Of a DNA stretch of 53,669 nucleotides, positions 23,877-32,002 are shown in pieces. The translations under genes were made by a program, and so were the position numbers. Origin of the DNA: Clostridiales bacterium (GTDB lineage: Bacteria > Bacillota > Clostridia > Lachnospirales > Lachnospiraceae). The stretch is from assembly GCA_022770525.1 (NCBI GenBank), contig JALEHN010000002.1:1-53669 (forward strand), read 5' to 3'. The stretch's first letter is position 1. The number at the start of each line of letters is the position of its first letter. Under the pieces are notes generated by a model. That model saw only the letters and a list, made by a program, of their open reading frames with translations. It searched no databases and was not told the DNA's origin.

Positions 23877-25604
23877 ATGATTAAATGGAATAGATTCGTA
23901 AGAAATACAGCAGGCGCATTGGCGATGGTCATCGCCGTATCCGGTATCTTTGCCGGTTATTCAATCAATGCATATGCTGATACAGAAGGTACAGTGAATG
24001 TTTACGCGCTGAATATCCGCAGCGGTCCGTCAACAGATACCGCGGTTGTCGGAAGTTTAAAACAAAATCAGAAAATTACTATTATTTCTGCTGAAGGTGA
24101 CTGGTATAAGATCAGTATTAACGGTACGACAGGTTATGTTGCCGCAAGATTTGTGACAACAGGCGCAGCAGGCGATAACGGCAGCCAAAGTACAACACCT
24201 TCGGGAAGTACGGGAACAGTAAATACTTCCGTGTTGAATGTTCGTGCCGGTGCAGGTACAGATACAAACAGTCTGGGATTTATTTACAGCGGTACAAAAG
24301 TCAATATTCTCGGAACGGAAGGCAAGTGGTACAAGGTTACGGTCAGTGTCAACGGCAAAGAGACAACCGGTTATGTCCACAGTGATTATATTAATGTGAA
24401 TGCTTCTTCAGGCTCAGACAGCAATGCCGGAAGTGGTGATACAGGCAGTACACAGACACCTTCAGTGACGCCGTCAACAGGCAAAGGAAAAGTTGATGTC
24501 AGTGCATTGAATGTCAGAAGCGGAAATAATACGCAGTCAAGTATTCTCGGCGTCATTACTTCGGGTACGATTGTTAATATTACCGGAGAAAAAGACGGCT
24601 GGTATCAGGTGACGACAACCATCAACGGCCGCAGTGTTTCAGGCTATGTTTTTGCACAGCATATCAAACCGGTCAGTGACGGCAGTTCTGATAACGGCTC
24701 AAACAGCACAGATAACGGTAATACCGATAATAATACAGATAACAATAATACAAACAGTAACACAGACAGCAGCACAGGTACTGTAAATTCAGGCACACTG
24801 CCGCTTAATGTCAGAAGCAGTGCTTCAAAGACAGGTGCCGTGATCGGTTCTGTGAAGCATGGCACGACAGTGACGATTCTTGCAACAGAAGGTGACTGGT
24901 ATAAAGTTAAAGTCCAGATTAACGGAAAAGAAGTTACAGGCTACGTGTTTAAGTCTTATGTGAAGACTTCCGGTTCTTCGGATACTTCAGGAAATATCGG
25001 TGATGCGACAACAGATAAAGACGGCTACACAGAAGTCAATGAAACTGTATGGGCAACAGACGGTGTTAATATCCGTAAAGGTCCGGGTACGGAATATGGC
25101 GTCATTGCAGGTCTTGCAAAAGGTGCCTCAGTGACAAGAACAGCAGTCGGAAGCAATGGCTGGAGCCGTGTTTTATATGGTTCTGCTACAGCTTATATTA
25201 AGAGTGATTATCTGACAACGACAAATCCGAATCCATCAAGCGCAAAAGGCGCCGAAGTCGTTGCTTATGCATTACAGTTTGAAGGTAATCCGTATGTCTA
25301 TGGCGGTAACGACCTGATCAACGGCGTTGACTGTTCAGGTTTTACACAGCAGGTATACAAGCACTTTGGCATTACACTTAACCGTACAGCCGATGCACAG
25401 AGAAGCAATGGTGTACGTATCGCATCAATCGACGATGCACAGCCGGGTGATCTTATTTTCTACGGTGACGGCGGTTATGCAGGGCATGTCGCTTTATATA
25501 TCGGTGATGGCAAAGTCATTCATGCCAGCAGCCCAAGTGTTGGTATTATTATTTCAAATTATAACTACAGAACACCGATGCAGATCAATCGGGTTTTGAA
25601 CTGA
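23877..25604 (+). CDS. Secreted cell-wall hydrolase, five SH3b domains plus NlpC/P60
   Basis: The 575-residue protein has a signal peptide with cleavage likely after INAYA (about residue 35). Five bacterial SH3 repeats follow, each with an L/I-N-V/I-R core: NIRSGPSTDT, NVRAGAGTDT, NVRSGNNTQS, NVRSSASKTG and NIRKGPGTEY. A Ser/Asn/Asp/Thr-rich linker lies between repeats 3 and 4. The C-terminal NlpC/P60 peptidase has the Cys in GVDCSGFTQQV, the His in GHVALYIGD and a third polar residue in VIHASS. It would cut peptidoglycan stem peptides outside the cell. ATG 23877 is preceded by AAAGTTGGTGG. A good promoter suggests high expression. Confidence 0.94.
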   Translation: MIKWNRFVRNTAGALAMVIAVSGIFAGYSINAYADTEGTVNVYALNIRSGPSTDTAVVGSLKQNQKITIISAEGDWYKISINGTTGYVAARFVTTGAAGDNGSQSTTPSGSTGTVNTSVLNVRAGAGTDTNSLGFIYSGTKVNILGTEGKWYKVTVSVNGKETTGYVHSDYINVNASSGSDSNAGSGDTGSTQTPSVTPSTGKGKVDVSALNVRSGNNTQSSILGVITSGTIVNITGEKDGWYQVTTTINGRSVSGYVFAQHIKPVSDGSSDNGSNSTDNGNTDNNTDNNNTNSNTDSSTGTVNSGTLPLNVRSSASKTGAVIGSVKHGTTVTILATEGDWYKVKVQINGKEVTGYVFKSYVKTSGSSDTSGNIGDATTDKDGYTEVNETVWATDGVNIRKGPGTEYGVIAGLAKGASVTRTAVGSNGWSRVLYGSATAYIKSDYLTTTNPNPSSAKGAEVVAYALQFEGNPYVYGGNDLINGVDCSGFTQQVYKHFGITLNRTADAQRSNGVRIASIDDAQPGDLIFYGDGGYAGHVALYIGDGKVIHASSPSVGIIISNYNYRTPMQINRVLN

Positions 25605-25646
25605 TTTTTGTACATATTAAGTAACATAAATATCTAACATAACCGA

Positions 25647-25681
25647 AAGGGAGACGCTTCACGGAAAGTCGTCTCCTTTTT
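25647..25681 (+). terminator. Terminator of the SH3/NlpC gene
   Basis: GGAGACG pairs with CGTCTCC (extended by A-T and G-U pairs) and is followed by TTTTT. Confidence 0.8.
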
Positions 25682-25688
25682 GTCTGTC

Positions 25689-25751
25689 TTTATGATACAG
25701 AATCGTGCCCGAACAGGCACGCAAAGCATCGCTTAGCAATTCTTTGTTCTG
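25689..25751. repeat. Dispersed repeat family B, copy 2 (shortened)
   Basis: It begins with the same TTTATGATACAG as copy 1 and then jumps to the CGTGCCCGAACAGGCACGC part, ending in a variant of the terminal hairpin (GCATCGCTTAGCAATTCTTTGTTCTG). About half the element is missing. Confidence 0.65.
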
Positions 25752-26387
25752 CTTTAATTGACTGATATTTCAACATTTTTTCCGCTGAAAGCCACACCAT
25801 ATTTATAAATTGTATGGACACCCAGAGCGGTCATTTCAATTTGATTTTAGTACTGTTCAATGGGGTTTCATGTATAGTATTTTAGGTCAAGAATGGATTT
25901 TTATCTATTCCATTTTTGAAAAATGATGATACTCACATTATACCCATAAAAAAGAATGATGTCAAATTTCATACGGAATATTTCCGAATTTCTGAAGAAT
26001 GCAGGTAAAAAAGCGCTTTTGTCAGTTTTGCACAAAAAAGACGTTGAAGTTTACATAAGGTTCACCAAAGAAAGGCAACTTATTCAAAAGTTATCCACAT
26101 CGGGGTGATGCTAAAAAATGGCTTTTTTTCAATATTTCTGACTTATACACAAAGTTATCCACATTGTCCACAGGATATTTATCCACTATTGTGGGTAAAA
26201 AATGGAGGTAAAATCCAAATATATGTTTTGTTTATAATGTAAAATCGACATCATTTGACAAAAAAATCTCAAATTAGTCTTGACTTTTTTGGAGTGCGAT
26301 AACAGAAAAAAATAGGGTCAATTAATAGTTTTTTTGCGCCAAAATCGAAATTTATTATTAAATAATTTGAAAATTTGGTAAATTGAC
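25752..26387. other. Long AT-rich intergenic region
   Basis: There is no plausible gene in these 636 bases on either strand. The right two thirds are strongly AT-rich. The notable content is the group of DnaA boxes at 26091-26198. Confidence 0.6.
26091..26198. promoter_or_regulatory. Cluster of DnaA boxes
   Basis: Two perfect boxes TTATCCACA lie at 26091-26099 and 26155-26163. TTATACACA, which also fits TTATNCACA, lies at 26143-26151. Single-mismatch forms are TTGTCCACA (26164-26172), TTATCCACT (26179-26187) and, on the minus strand, TTACCCACA (26198-26190). Five of the six fall within 56 bp and AT-rich sequence follows. The flanking genes (a wall hydrolase and hpf) are not those usual at a chromosomal origin, so a DnaA-titrating or regulatory cluster is as likely as an origin. 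Confidence 0.65.
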
Positions 26388-26416
26388 TTGTAATAATACG
26401 CGAGTATTGATATAAT
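26388..26416 (+). promoter_or_regulatory. Promoter of hpf
   Basis: TTGTAA, a 17-bp spacer and TATAAT. The spacer includes the dyad AATAC-gcga-GTATT (26395-26408), a possible operator. Confidence 0.65.
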
Positions 26417-26433
26417 TAGCATATAAAAATAAT

Positions 26434-26474
26434 GCCCCGGATATCGTTAGAAGATGACTGTATCCCGGGTGTGC
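26434..26474 (+). promoter_or_regulatory. Hairpin in the hpf 5' UTR
   Basis: CCCGGATA pairs with TATCCCGGG, with one bulged base, around a 17-base loop. It ends about 20 bases before the hpf start. A raiA-associated 5' UTR hairpin has been described in other bacteria; I have not matched this to it. Confidence 0.45.
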
Positions 26475-26490
26475 AAAGGAGTTGGAGCAT

Positions 26491-27015
26491 ATGCGTTATA
26501 TTATAAGCGGCAAAAACATTGATGTTACAGAAGGGTTGAAAGAAGCTATATATGAAAAGATCGGAAAGCTTGAAAAGTATTTTAATCCGGACACTGAAGT
26601 GACTGTAACACTCAGTGTGGAAAAGACGAGACAGAAAATCGAAGTAACAATTCCTGTAAAAGGCAGTATTATCCGTGCGGAGCAGGTCAGCGATGATATG
26701 TATGTATCCATAGACCTTGTTGAAGACATCATTGAAAGACAGATGCGCAAATATAAAACAAAACTGGCAAACCAGATTCATGCGGCATCAGCATTCCAGC
26801 CGTCTTATCTTGAAGAAGAGAGCGAAGACGAACCAATCAGGATTGTCAGAACAAAACGTTTTGCCATGAAGCCGATGGATATCGAAGAAGCATGTGTACA
26901 GATGGAACTTCTCGGTCACAGTTTCTTTGTTTTCAGGAATGCGGATACGGACGAAGTGAATGTTGTGTACAAGCGTAAAGGAAATACGTATGGTCTGATC
27001 GAACCGGAATATTAA
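26491..27015 (+). CDS. hpf: Ribosome hibernation promoting factor, long form
   Basis: ATG 26491 is preferred over the in-frame TTG at 26482 because AAAGGAG lies at good spacing. The 174-residue protein has an N-terminal HPF/YfiA domain (MRYIISGKNIDVTEGLKEAI, then TLSVEKTRQKIEVTI). A C-terminal dimerisation domain follows (RIVRTKRFAMKPMDIEEACVQ, GHSFFVFRNADTDEVNVVY). Long HPF binds the 30S subunit and joins ribosomes into inactive 100S dimers in stationary phase or stress. It is monocistronic, with its own promoter and a hairpin after it. Confidence 0.95.
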   Translation: MRYIISGKNIDVTEGLKEAIYEKIGKLEKYFNPDTEVTVTLSVEKTRQKIEVTIPVKGSIIRAEQVSDDMYVSIDLVEDIIERQMRKYKTKLANQIHAASAFQPSYLEEESEDEPIRIVRTKRFAMKPMDIEEACVQMELLGHSFFVFRNADTDEVNVVYKRKGNTYGLIEPEY

Positions 27016-27052
27016 TCTGAACAGTTAAATGAATTTTAAAAAAGTTATTGAC

Positions 27053-27081
27053 AAAGCGGCTGCGGTATATGCAGCCGCTTT
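27053..27081 (+). terminator. Hairpin terminator after hpf
   Basis: AAAGCGGCTGC pairs perfectly with GCAGCCGCTTT around a 7-base loop. The T run is minimal (TTT within the stem) but the stem is strong. Confidence 0.75.
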
Positions 27082-27090
27082 AAAAATCCT

Positions 27091-27119
27091 TTGACATAAT
27101 GTTTAAATGTTGTTACTAT
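27091..27119 (+). promoter_or_regulatory. Promoter of the transketolase operon
   Basis: A perfect TTGACA, a 17-bp spacer and TACTAT predict a start near 27126. Confidence 0.82.
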
Positions 27120-27135
27120 GATATTGGTGTAAAAA

Positions 27136-27236
27136 GATGCCAAAGGGATCCGGGTACACCGGTTTGCGATGTACCGGGGGCTGAAACGACCTTCATGCAG
27201 ACACGGTGTGGTTTCAGGTTTTTGGATTCCGGCATC
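27136..27236 (+). promoter_or_regulatory. Multi-helix 5' leader of the transketolase operon (possible riboswitch)
   Basis: The leader can fold as a closed three-way junction. The outer helix pairs GATGCC (27136-27141) and GGGATCC (27145-27151) with GGATTCC (27224-27230) and GGCATC (27231-27236) across an internal loop. Arm 1 pairs GGTACA with TGTACC (27153-27175). Arm 2 pairs CTGAAAC with GTTTCAG (27181-27217). The ribosome binding site (AAGGAG) lies 10-20 bases after the outer helix. No known riboswitch consensus is recognised, including the TPP one that would suit a thiamine-diphosphate enzyme. Confidence 0.5.
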
Positions 27237-27263
27237 ATCATATAAAAAAGGAGAATAGTTATT

Positions 27264-28100
27264 ATGGACAAGTTGGAATTGCAGAAAATGGCTAATGAGA
27301 TCCGCAAAGATATTGTCCGCGCAGTACACAGTGCAAAATCCGGGCATCCGGGCGGTTCGCTGTCAGCGGCAGATATTTTCACATATCTTTACTTTGAGGA
27401 ATTAAACATTGACCCGAAGGATCCAAAAAAACCGGACAGAGATCGTTTCGTATTATCTAAAGGGCATGTTGCGCCGGGGTATTATGCGGCACTGGCGCAC
27501 CGCGGTTATTTCCCGGTGGAGGATCTGCTGACACTGCGTCATGTCGGTTCTTATCTGCAGGGCCATCCGGATATGAAGCATATTCCGGGGGTTGATATGT
27601 CCAGCGGTTCGTTGGGACAGGGGATTTCTGCAGCCGTTGGCATGGCTTTATCGGCAAAATTAAGTGATGAGCAGTATCGTGTATATACACTGCTCGGTGA
27701 CGGCGAGATTCAGGAAGGACAGGTTTGGGAGGCTGCCATGTTTGCGGGCCACAGAAAATTGGACAACCTTGTTGTGATCGTGGATAATAATGGCCTTCAG
27801 ATTGACGGCAATGTGGCAGATGTTTGTTCACCGTATCCGATCGACGAAAAGTTTAAAGCATTCAATTTTGAAGTATTTCATGTGGATGCCCATGACTTTG
27901 ACGCACTGGCGGATGTATTTGCGAAAGCCAGAGCAGTTAAAGGCAAACCGACAGCAATTATCGCTGAAAGTATCAAAGGAAAGGGCGTTTCATTTATGGA
28001 AAATCAGGCAGGATGGCACGGCAAGGCACCAAATGATGAGCAGCTGGCCATTGCCCTTGAAGATTTGGAAAAGGCAGGTGCGGCATTATGTCAGAAGTAA
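27264..28100 (+). CDS. Transketolase, N-terminal subunit
   Basis: The 278-residue protein corresponds to the thiamine-diphosphate-binding N-terminal half. Visible motifs are HSAKSGHPGGSLSAADI, RDRFVLSKGHVAPGYYAAL and the ThDP/Mg2+ motif GDGEIQEGQVWEAAMFA...NLVVIVDNN. With the next gene it makes one complete transketolase of the non-oxidative pentose phosphate pathway. Split transketolases are common in Firmicutes and archaea. Its 3' end overlaps the next start by 13 bases, pointing to coupled translation and 1:1 assembly. Confidence 0.95.
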   Translation: MDKLELQKMANEIRKDIVRAVHSAKSGHPGGSLSAADIFTYLYFEELNIDPKDPKKPDRDRFVLSKGHVAPGYYAALAHRGYFPVEDLLTLRHVGSYLQGHPDMKHIPGVDMSSGSLGQGISAAVGMALSAKLSDEQYRVYTLLGDGEIQEGQVWEAAMFAGHRKLDNLVVIVDNNGLQIDGNVADVCSPYPIDEKFKAFNFEVFHVDAHDFDALADVFAKARAVKGKPTAIIAESIKGKGVSFMENQAGWHGKAPNDEQLAIALEDLEKAGAALCQK

Positions 28101-29029
28101 AAAAAATAGCAACGAGAGAAAGCTACGGCAATGCCCTTGTGGAGCTTGGCAATGCCCATGATGATATTTTTGTGCTGGATGCCGATCTGGCCGGTGCGAC
28201 AAAGACAGATATATTTAAGAAGGCTTACCCGAACCGTCACATTGACTGTGGTATTGCTGAAGCCAATATGATGGGTATTGCGGCAGGTATCGCCGCGACA
28301 GGCAAGGTGCCGTTTGCCAGCACATTTGCCATGTTTGCGGCAGGACGTGCTTTTGAGCAGGTCAGAAACAGCATTGGCTATCCGCATCTGAATGTAAAAA
28401 TTGGTGCTACCCATGCCGGTATTTCTGTCGGTGAAGACGGTGCGACCCATCAGTGCAACGAGGATATTGCCCTGATGCGCACAATTCCGGGAATGGTTGT
28501 CATTAATCCGTCCGATGATATCGAAGCCAGAGCGGCAGTGAAAGCAGCCTATGAATATGTCGGACCTGTTTACATGCGTTTCGGACGTCTGGCTGTGCCT
28601 GTGATCAATGATCGTGAAGATTATAAGTTTGAGATGGGCAAAGGTATTGTTTTAAAAGAAGGTAAAGATGTGACAATTATTGCCACAGGTCTTTGCGTAA
28701 GCAGTGCTCTTGAGGCGGCGAAGATGCTTGAGGCTGACGGTATTGACGCCAAAGTGATCAATATCCATACAATTAAACCTTTAGATGAAGACCTGGTTGT
28801 TGCGGCAGCCAAAGAAACAGGCCGCGTGGTAACTGTGGAAGAACATTCGGTGATCGGGGGTCTTGGCAGCGCTGTATGTGATGTACTGAGTGCAAAAGCA
28901 CCGACGAAGGTATTAAAAATCGGCATCAATGACGTTTTCGGTGAGTCAGGACCTGCAGTGGAACTGATCCATAAATATGGACTTGACGGCGAGGGCGTTT
29001 ACAACAGCGTTAAAGCATTCTGTAAATGA
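28088..29029 (+). CDS. Transketolase, C-terminal subunit
   Basis: The 313-residue protein contains the pyrimidine-binding domain (DADLAGATKTD, HIDCGIAEANMMGIAAGIA, PFASTFAMFAAGRAFEQ) with the catalytic Glu in GIAEANM, then the transketolase C-terminal domain (EEHSVIGGLGSAV). It completes the split enzyme started by the previous gene and overlaps it. DXS-like synthases share this architecture but are single-chain, so transketolase is the better call. A strong terminator follows. Confidence 0.95.
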   Translation: MSEVKKIATRESYGNALVELGNAHDDIFVLDADLAGATKTDIFKKAYPNRHIDCGIAEANMMGIAAGIAATGKVPFASTFAMFAAGRAFEQVRNSIGYPHLNVKIGATHAGISVGEDGATHQCNEDIALMRTIPGMVVINPSDDIEARAAVKAAYEYVGPVYMRFGRLAVPVINDREDYKFEMGKGIVLKEGKDVTIIATGLCVSSALEAAKMLEADGIDAKVINIHTIKPLDEDLVVAAAKETGRVVTVEEHSVIGGLGSAVCDVLSAKAPTKVLKIGINDVFGESGPAVELIHKYGLDGEGVYNSVKAFCK

Positions 29030-29034
29030 TCGTA

Positions 29035-29066
29035 AACAGGGGGCTTTTGCTCCCTGTTCATTTTTT
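29035..29066 (+). terminator. Terminator of the transketolase operon
   Basis: AACAGGGGGC pairs with GCTCCCTGTT around a TTTT loop, followed by CA and six T. Confidence 0.9.
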
Positions 29067-29126
29067 ATCCGGGAGGTGACTCCTGCAAAAAAGACTCCCA
29101 GGCGAGTTTTCAATGGCAGAGAATAA

Positions 29127-29624
29127 GTGATTGCATTAAATATCGAAGATATGAAAGGATTCGTCAGCAAGCTGCTTGTACATGAGACTTTTGACAAATT
29201 TTATGTCGGGGAATCCGTTGTACGGACTTGCGCGGATTTTAAGATGGGCGGAAGCCTGAATAAAGATTACTATACAAGTGATGAATGGGAAGCACTTGAA
29301 GGCAGAACATTGTGCCTGTGGTCGGAGGTGAGACCTTTTGCCTACAGCCTGATTAAAGGCCGCAAGCTTCCGGTGGCATTTCATTTTGTCTTTCAGCTTT
29401 CAAAAGAAAATCAGCAGTGGCTTCTTGAACGCAATACATCGGCAGTCTCACCGGACGAGGTGAAGGGGCTGTACATGAATATCCGTTATGAGAATGGGAA
29501 GCTGCAGTGCATTTCAGGAACATCTTTAAAAACATTTATTCCCGATAAAACTGTGGAGCATCTGTGGGATGAGACGGTACGGCAGTTTTTCAGACAGAAT
29601 AAAATAGCATTTACAGAAGCATAA
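29127..29624 (+). CDS. DUF5721-type protein of unknown function
   Basis: The 165-residue frame begins with GTG ATT GCA at 29127, without a clear ribosome binding site (AGAG only). Features are DMKGFVSKLLVHETFDKFYV, a basic/aromatic middle (GRTLCLWSEVRPFAYSLIKGRKLP), FHFVFQLS and a C-terminal amphipathic stretch. I recognise it as the small conserved clostridial family annotated DUF5721. No catalytic motif, signal peptide or membrane segment is seen. It lies alone between transketolase and htpG. Confidence 0.75.
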   Translation: MIALNIEDMKGFVSKLLVHETFDKFYVGESVVRTCADFKMGGSLNKDYYTSDEWEALEGRTLCLWSEVRPFAYSLIKGRKLPVAFHFVFQLSKENQQWLLERNTSAVSPDEVKGLYMNIRYENGKLQCISGTSLKTFIPDKTVEHLWDETVRQFFRQNKIAFTEA

Positions 29625-29719
29625 TATCAAATGACATAAGCGAAAGCTTACAGTTTTAAAGATGCCGGCATTTTACATCTGTGTTAGAAACGTTGCCCGT
29701 GCTGTATTAAAACACTTTA

Positions 29720-29746
29720 TTAGCACTCACATAAAATGAGTGCTAA
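29720..29746. promoter_or_regulatory. CIRCE element (HrcA operator)
   Basis: The sequence is a perfect TTAGCACTC-N9-GAGTGCTAA. It ends 7 bp upstream of the -35 element of the htpG promoter. HrcA represses chaperone genes through CIRCE. Confidence 0.96.
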
Positions 29747-29753
29747 TTTTTTC

Positions 29754-29782
29754 TTGACATTCCTTTTGAGTCGTATTACAAT
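29754..29782 (+). promoter_or_regulatory. Promoter of htpG
   Basis: TTGACA, a 17-bp spacer and TACAAT, followed by a leader of about 90 nt with two short hairpins (GATGA/TCATC and GGCC/GGCC). Confidence 0.85.
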
Positions 29783-29878
29783 ATGTTCTAGACAGTCGGC
29801 AGAGATGATTGAAGTCATCAGGCCTTTCGGCCAAAAAAGTAAAGAACATTGTGTATGATTTTAAAAGGAGTGTTTGCA

Positions 29879-31882
29879 ATGAATAAACAGGGTAATTTAT
29901 CAATTAATAGTGAAAATCTGTTTCCGATTATTAAAAAGTGGCTGTATTCAGACCATGACATTTTCTTCCGTGAATTGATTTCAAACGGATGTGATGCTGT
30001 GACAAAGGTTAAAAAGCTGGAAGTGATGGGTGAATACCAGTTAAAAGAGGATGAGAAGTTCAAAGTTCAGGTAATTGTAAATCCTGATGACAAGACATTG
30101 AAGTTCATCGATAACGGTATTGGTATGACAGCCGATGAAGTGGAAGAGTATATTACACAGATTGCATTCTCAGGTGCGACAGATTTCCTTGAAAAGTATA
30201 AGGACAAGACTAGCGAAGATCAGATTATCGGTCATTTCGGTCTCGGATTTTATTCAGCATTTATGGTTGCGGATAAGGTTGAGATTGAGACATTGTCCTA
30301 CCAGGAAGGTGCGGCTCCGGTACACTGGGAGTGCGACGGCGACAGCGAATATTCGATGAGCGAAGGTTCAAGAACAGAGAGAGGTACAGAGATTACACTG
30401 CATCTTAATGAAGAAAGTCTTGAGTTTGCAAATGAATACAGAGCAAGAGAAGTTATTGAAAAGTACTGTTCATTCATGCCTGTGGAAATTTATTTGTCAA
30501 AAGAGGGCAATGAGCCGGAATATGAGACGATCGATGAAGCTGATGTGACAGAAGAAGATACAGTCGTTGAGACGATTGTTGAAGAAGCAAAAACAGAAGA
30601 GCGTGAAAATGAAGACGGTACGAAAGAAACTGTGGAAGTGACGCCGGCAAAGACAAAGGCAAAGATTTTAAGACGTCCTCAGCTGATGAATGATATCCAC
30701 CCGCTCTGGACAAAGCATCCAAATGACTGTACCGAAGAAGAATATAAAGAATTTTACCGCAAGGTATTTATGGACTATAAAGAGCCGCTGTTCTGGATTC
30801 ATTTGAATATGGATTATCCGTTTAACCTGAAAGGTATTTTATACTTCCCTAAGATTAATATGGAATATGAATCTATCGAAGGCAAGATTAAATTGTATAA
30901 TAATCAGGTGTTTATTGCGGATAATATTAAAGAGGTTATTCCGGAGTTTTTGATGCTGCTTAAAGGTGTGATCGACTGTCCGGACCTGCCGCTTAACGTA
31001 TCACGTTCCGCTCTGCAGAATGACGGTTTTGTTAAGAAGATTTCTGATTATATTACAAAGAAAGTCGCTGACAAGCTGACAGGTATGTGCAAGACAGACC
31101 GTGAAAACTACGAAAAATACTGGGATGATATCAATCCGTTCATCAAGTTCGGCTGCATCAAAGACAGCAAATTCAACGAAAAGATGAAAGATTATATTAT
31201 CTACAAAAACCTTGACGGCAAGTATGTGACACTGGATGACTATCTTGCGGCTGCCAAAGAAAAGAATCACGAAAATCAGGTATTCTATGTGACAGATGAA
31301 GTTCAGCAGTCACAGTACATCAACATGTTTAAGAAGGAAGGCCTTGACGCGGTTATCCTGAAACATAACATTGATCAGCCGTTTATCACAAATCTGGAGC
31401 AGGCCAAAGAAGGCGTGAAGTTCAGACGTATTGATACGGATCTTGCGGATGTATTTAAAGAAGAAGCGACGGAAGATGAGACAAAGACACTTGAGGAAAA
31501 TGCAAATAAGCTGTCAGAAGTATTTAAGAAGGCCCTTGGCAAAGAGCAGCTGACAGTGAAGGTTGAAAAGCTTAAAAACCCTGAGGTTTCTTCAATGATT
31601 ACTTTGTCAGAGGAAAGCAGACGTATGCAGGATATGATGAAGATGTATGCAATGCCGGGCATGGATATGAGCATGTTCGGCGGCGAAGGTGAAACACTGA
31701 TCCTCAATGCAAACAATGATCTTGTTCAGTATATTCTTGCAAATACGGAAGGCGAGCATACAGATATTTTCTGCCAGCAGTTGTATGATCTGGCATTGCT
31801 TGCGCATAAGCCGCTTAGCGCCGATGCACTGACAAAATTCGTTGAACGCAGCAATAAGATTATGAAGCTTTTGATGAAATAA
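29879..31882 (+). CDS. htpG: Molecular chaperone HtpG (Hsp90)
   Basis: ATG 29879 behind AAAAGGAG gives 667 residues starting MNKQGNLSIN; the frame is open from 29849. The GHKL ATPase domain shows RELISNGCDAVTK, DNGIGMTADEVEEY, GQF-like GHFGLGFYSAFMVA and GTEITLHL. The middle domain has PLFWIHLNMDYPFNLKGILYFP and the catalytic-loop Arg in LNVSRSALQND. An acidic, charged insert follows the ATPase domain (about residues 215-250). The C-terminal dimerisation domain ends at KIMKLLMK. It is an ATP-dependent cytosolic chaperone. The upstream CIRCE places it under HrcA, unlike Bacillus htpG. Confidence 0.96.
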   Translation: MNKQGNLSINSENLFPIIKKWLYSDHDIFFRELISNGCDAVTKVKKLEVMGEYQLKEDEKFKVQVIVNPDDKTLKFIDNGIGMTADEVEEYITQIAFSGATDFLEKYKDKTSEDQIIGHFGLGFYSAFMVADKVEIETLSYQEGAAPVHWECDGDSEYSMSEGSRTERGTEITLHLNEESLEFANEYRAREVIEKYCSFMPVEIYLSKEGNEPEYETIDEADVTEEDTVVETIVEEAKTEERENEDGTKETVEVTPAKTKAKILRRPQLMNDIHPLWTKHPNDCTEEEYKEFYRKVFMDYKEPLFWIHLNMDYPFNLKGILYFPKINMEYESIEGKIKLYNNQVFIADNIKEVIPEFLMLLKGVIDCPDLPLNVSRSALQNDGFVKKISDYITKKVADKLTGMCKTDRENYEKYWDDINPFIKFGCIKDSKFNEKMKDYIIYKNLDGKYVTLDDYLAAAKEKNHENQVFYVTDEVQQSQYINMFKKEGLDAVILKHNIDQPFITNLEQAKEGVKFRRIDTDLADVFKEEATEDETKTLEENANKLSEVFKKALGKEQLTVKVEKLKNPEVSSMITLSEESRRMQDMMKMYAMPGMDMSMFGGEGETLILNANNDLVQYILANTEGEHTDIFCQQLYDLALLAHKPLSADALTKFVERSNKIMKLLMK

Positions 31883-31915
31883 TTAATAGGATTATGATGA
31901 TTTTGGTCATGTAAT

Positions 31916-31955
31916 CCGGGAACAGGAGACTGGGATATTGCTTCCCGGTCTTTTG
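31916..31955 (+). terminator. Probable terminator after htpG
   Basis: CCGGGAA pairs with TTCCCGG around a 19-base loop and is followed by TCTTTT. An extra hairpin (GGATTA/TAATCC) precedes it. Confidence 0.6.
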
Positions 31956-32002
31956 TCGTGAAATGAAAACAGGTTGAAACGATTGATAACAGGAGGAAGA
32001 TG

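Noticed and set aside
24690-24775. Possible VNTR in the SH3/NlpC gene
   Set aside because: The Asn/Asp/Thr codon run is a low-complexity linker without a regular DNA period.
25752-26490. Chromosomal origin oriC
   Set aside because: DnaA boxes are present, but genes on both sides run in the same direction and none of dnaA, dnaN, rpmH or gyrB is near, so I list it only as a DnaA-box cluster.
27126-27263. TPP riboswitch ahead of transketolase
   Set aside because: The conserved CTGAGA and the ACCTGATCTGGATAATGCC-type segments are absent, although CTGAAA occurs.
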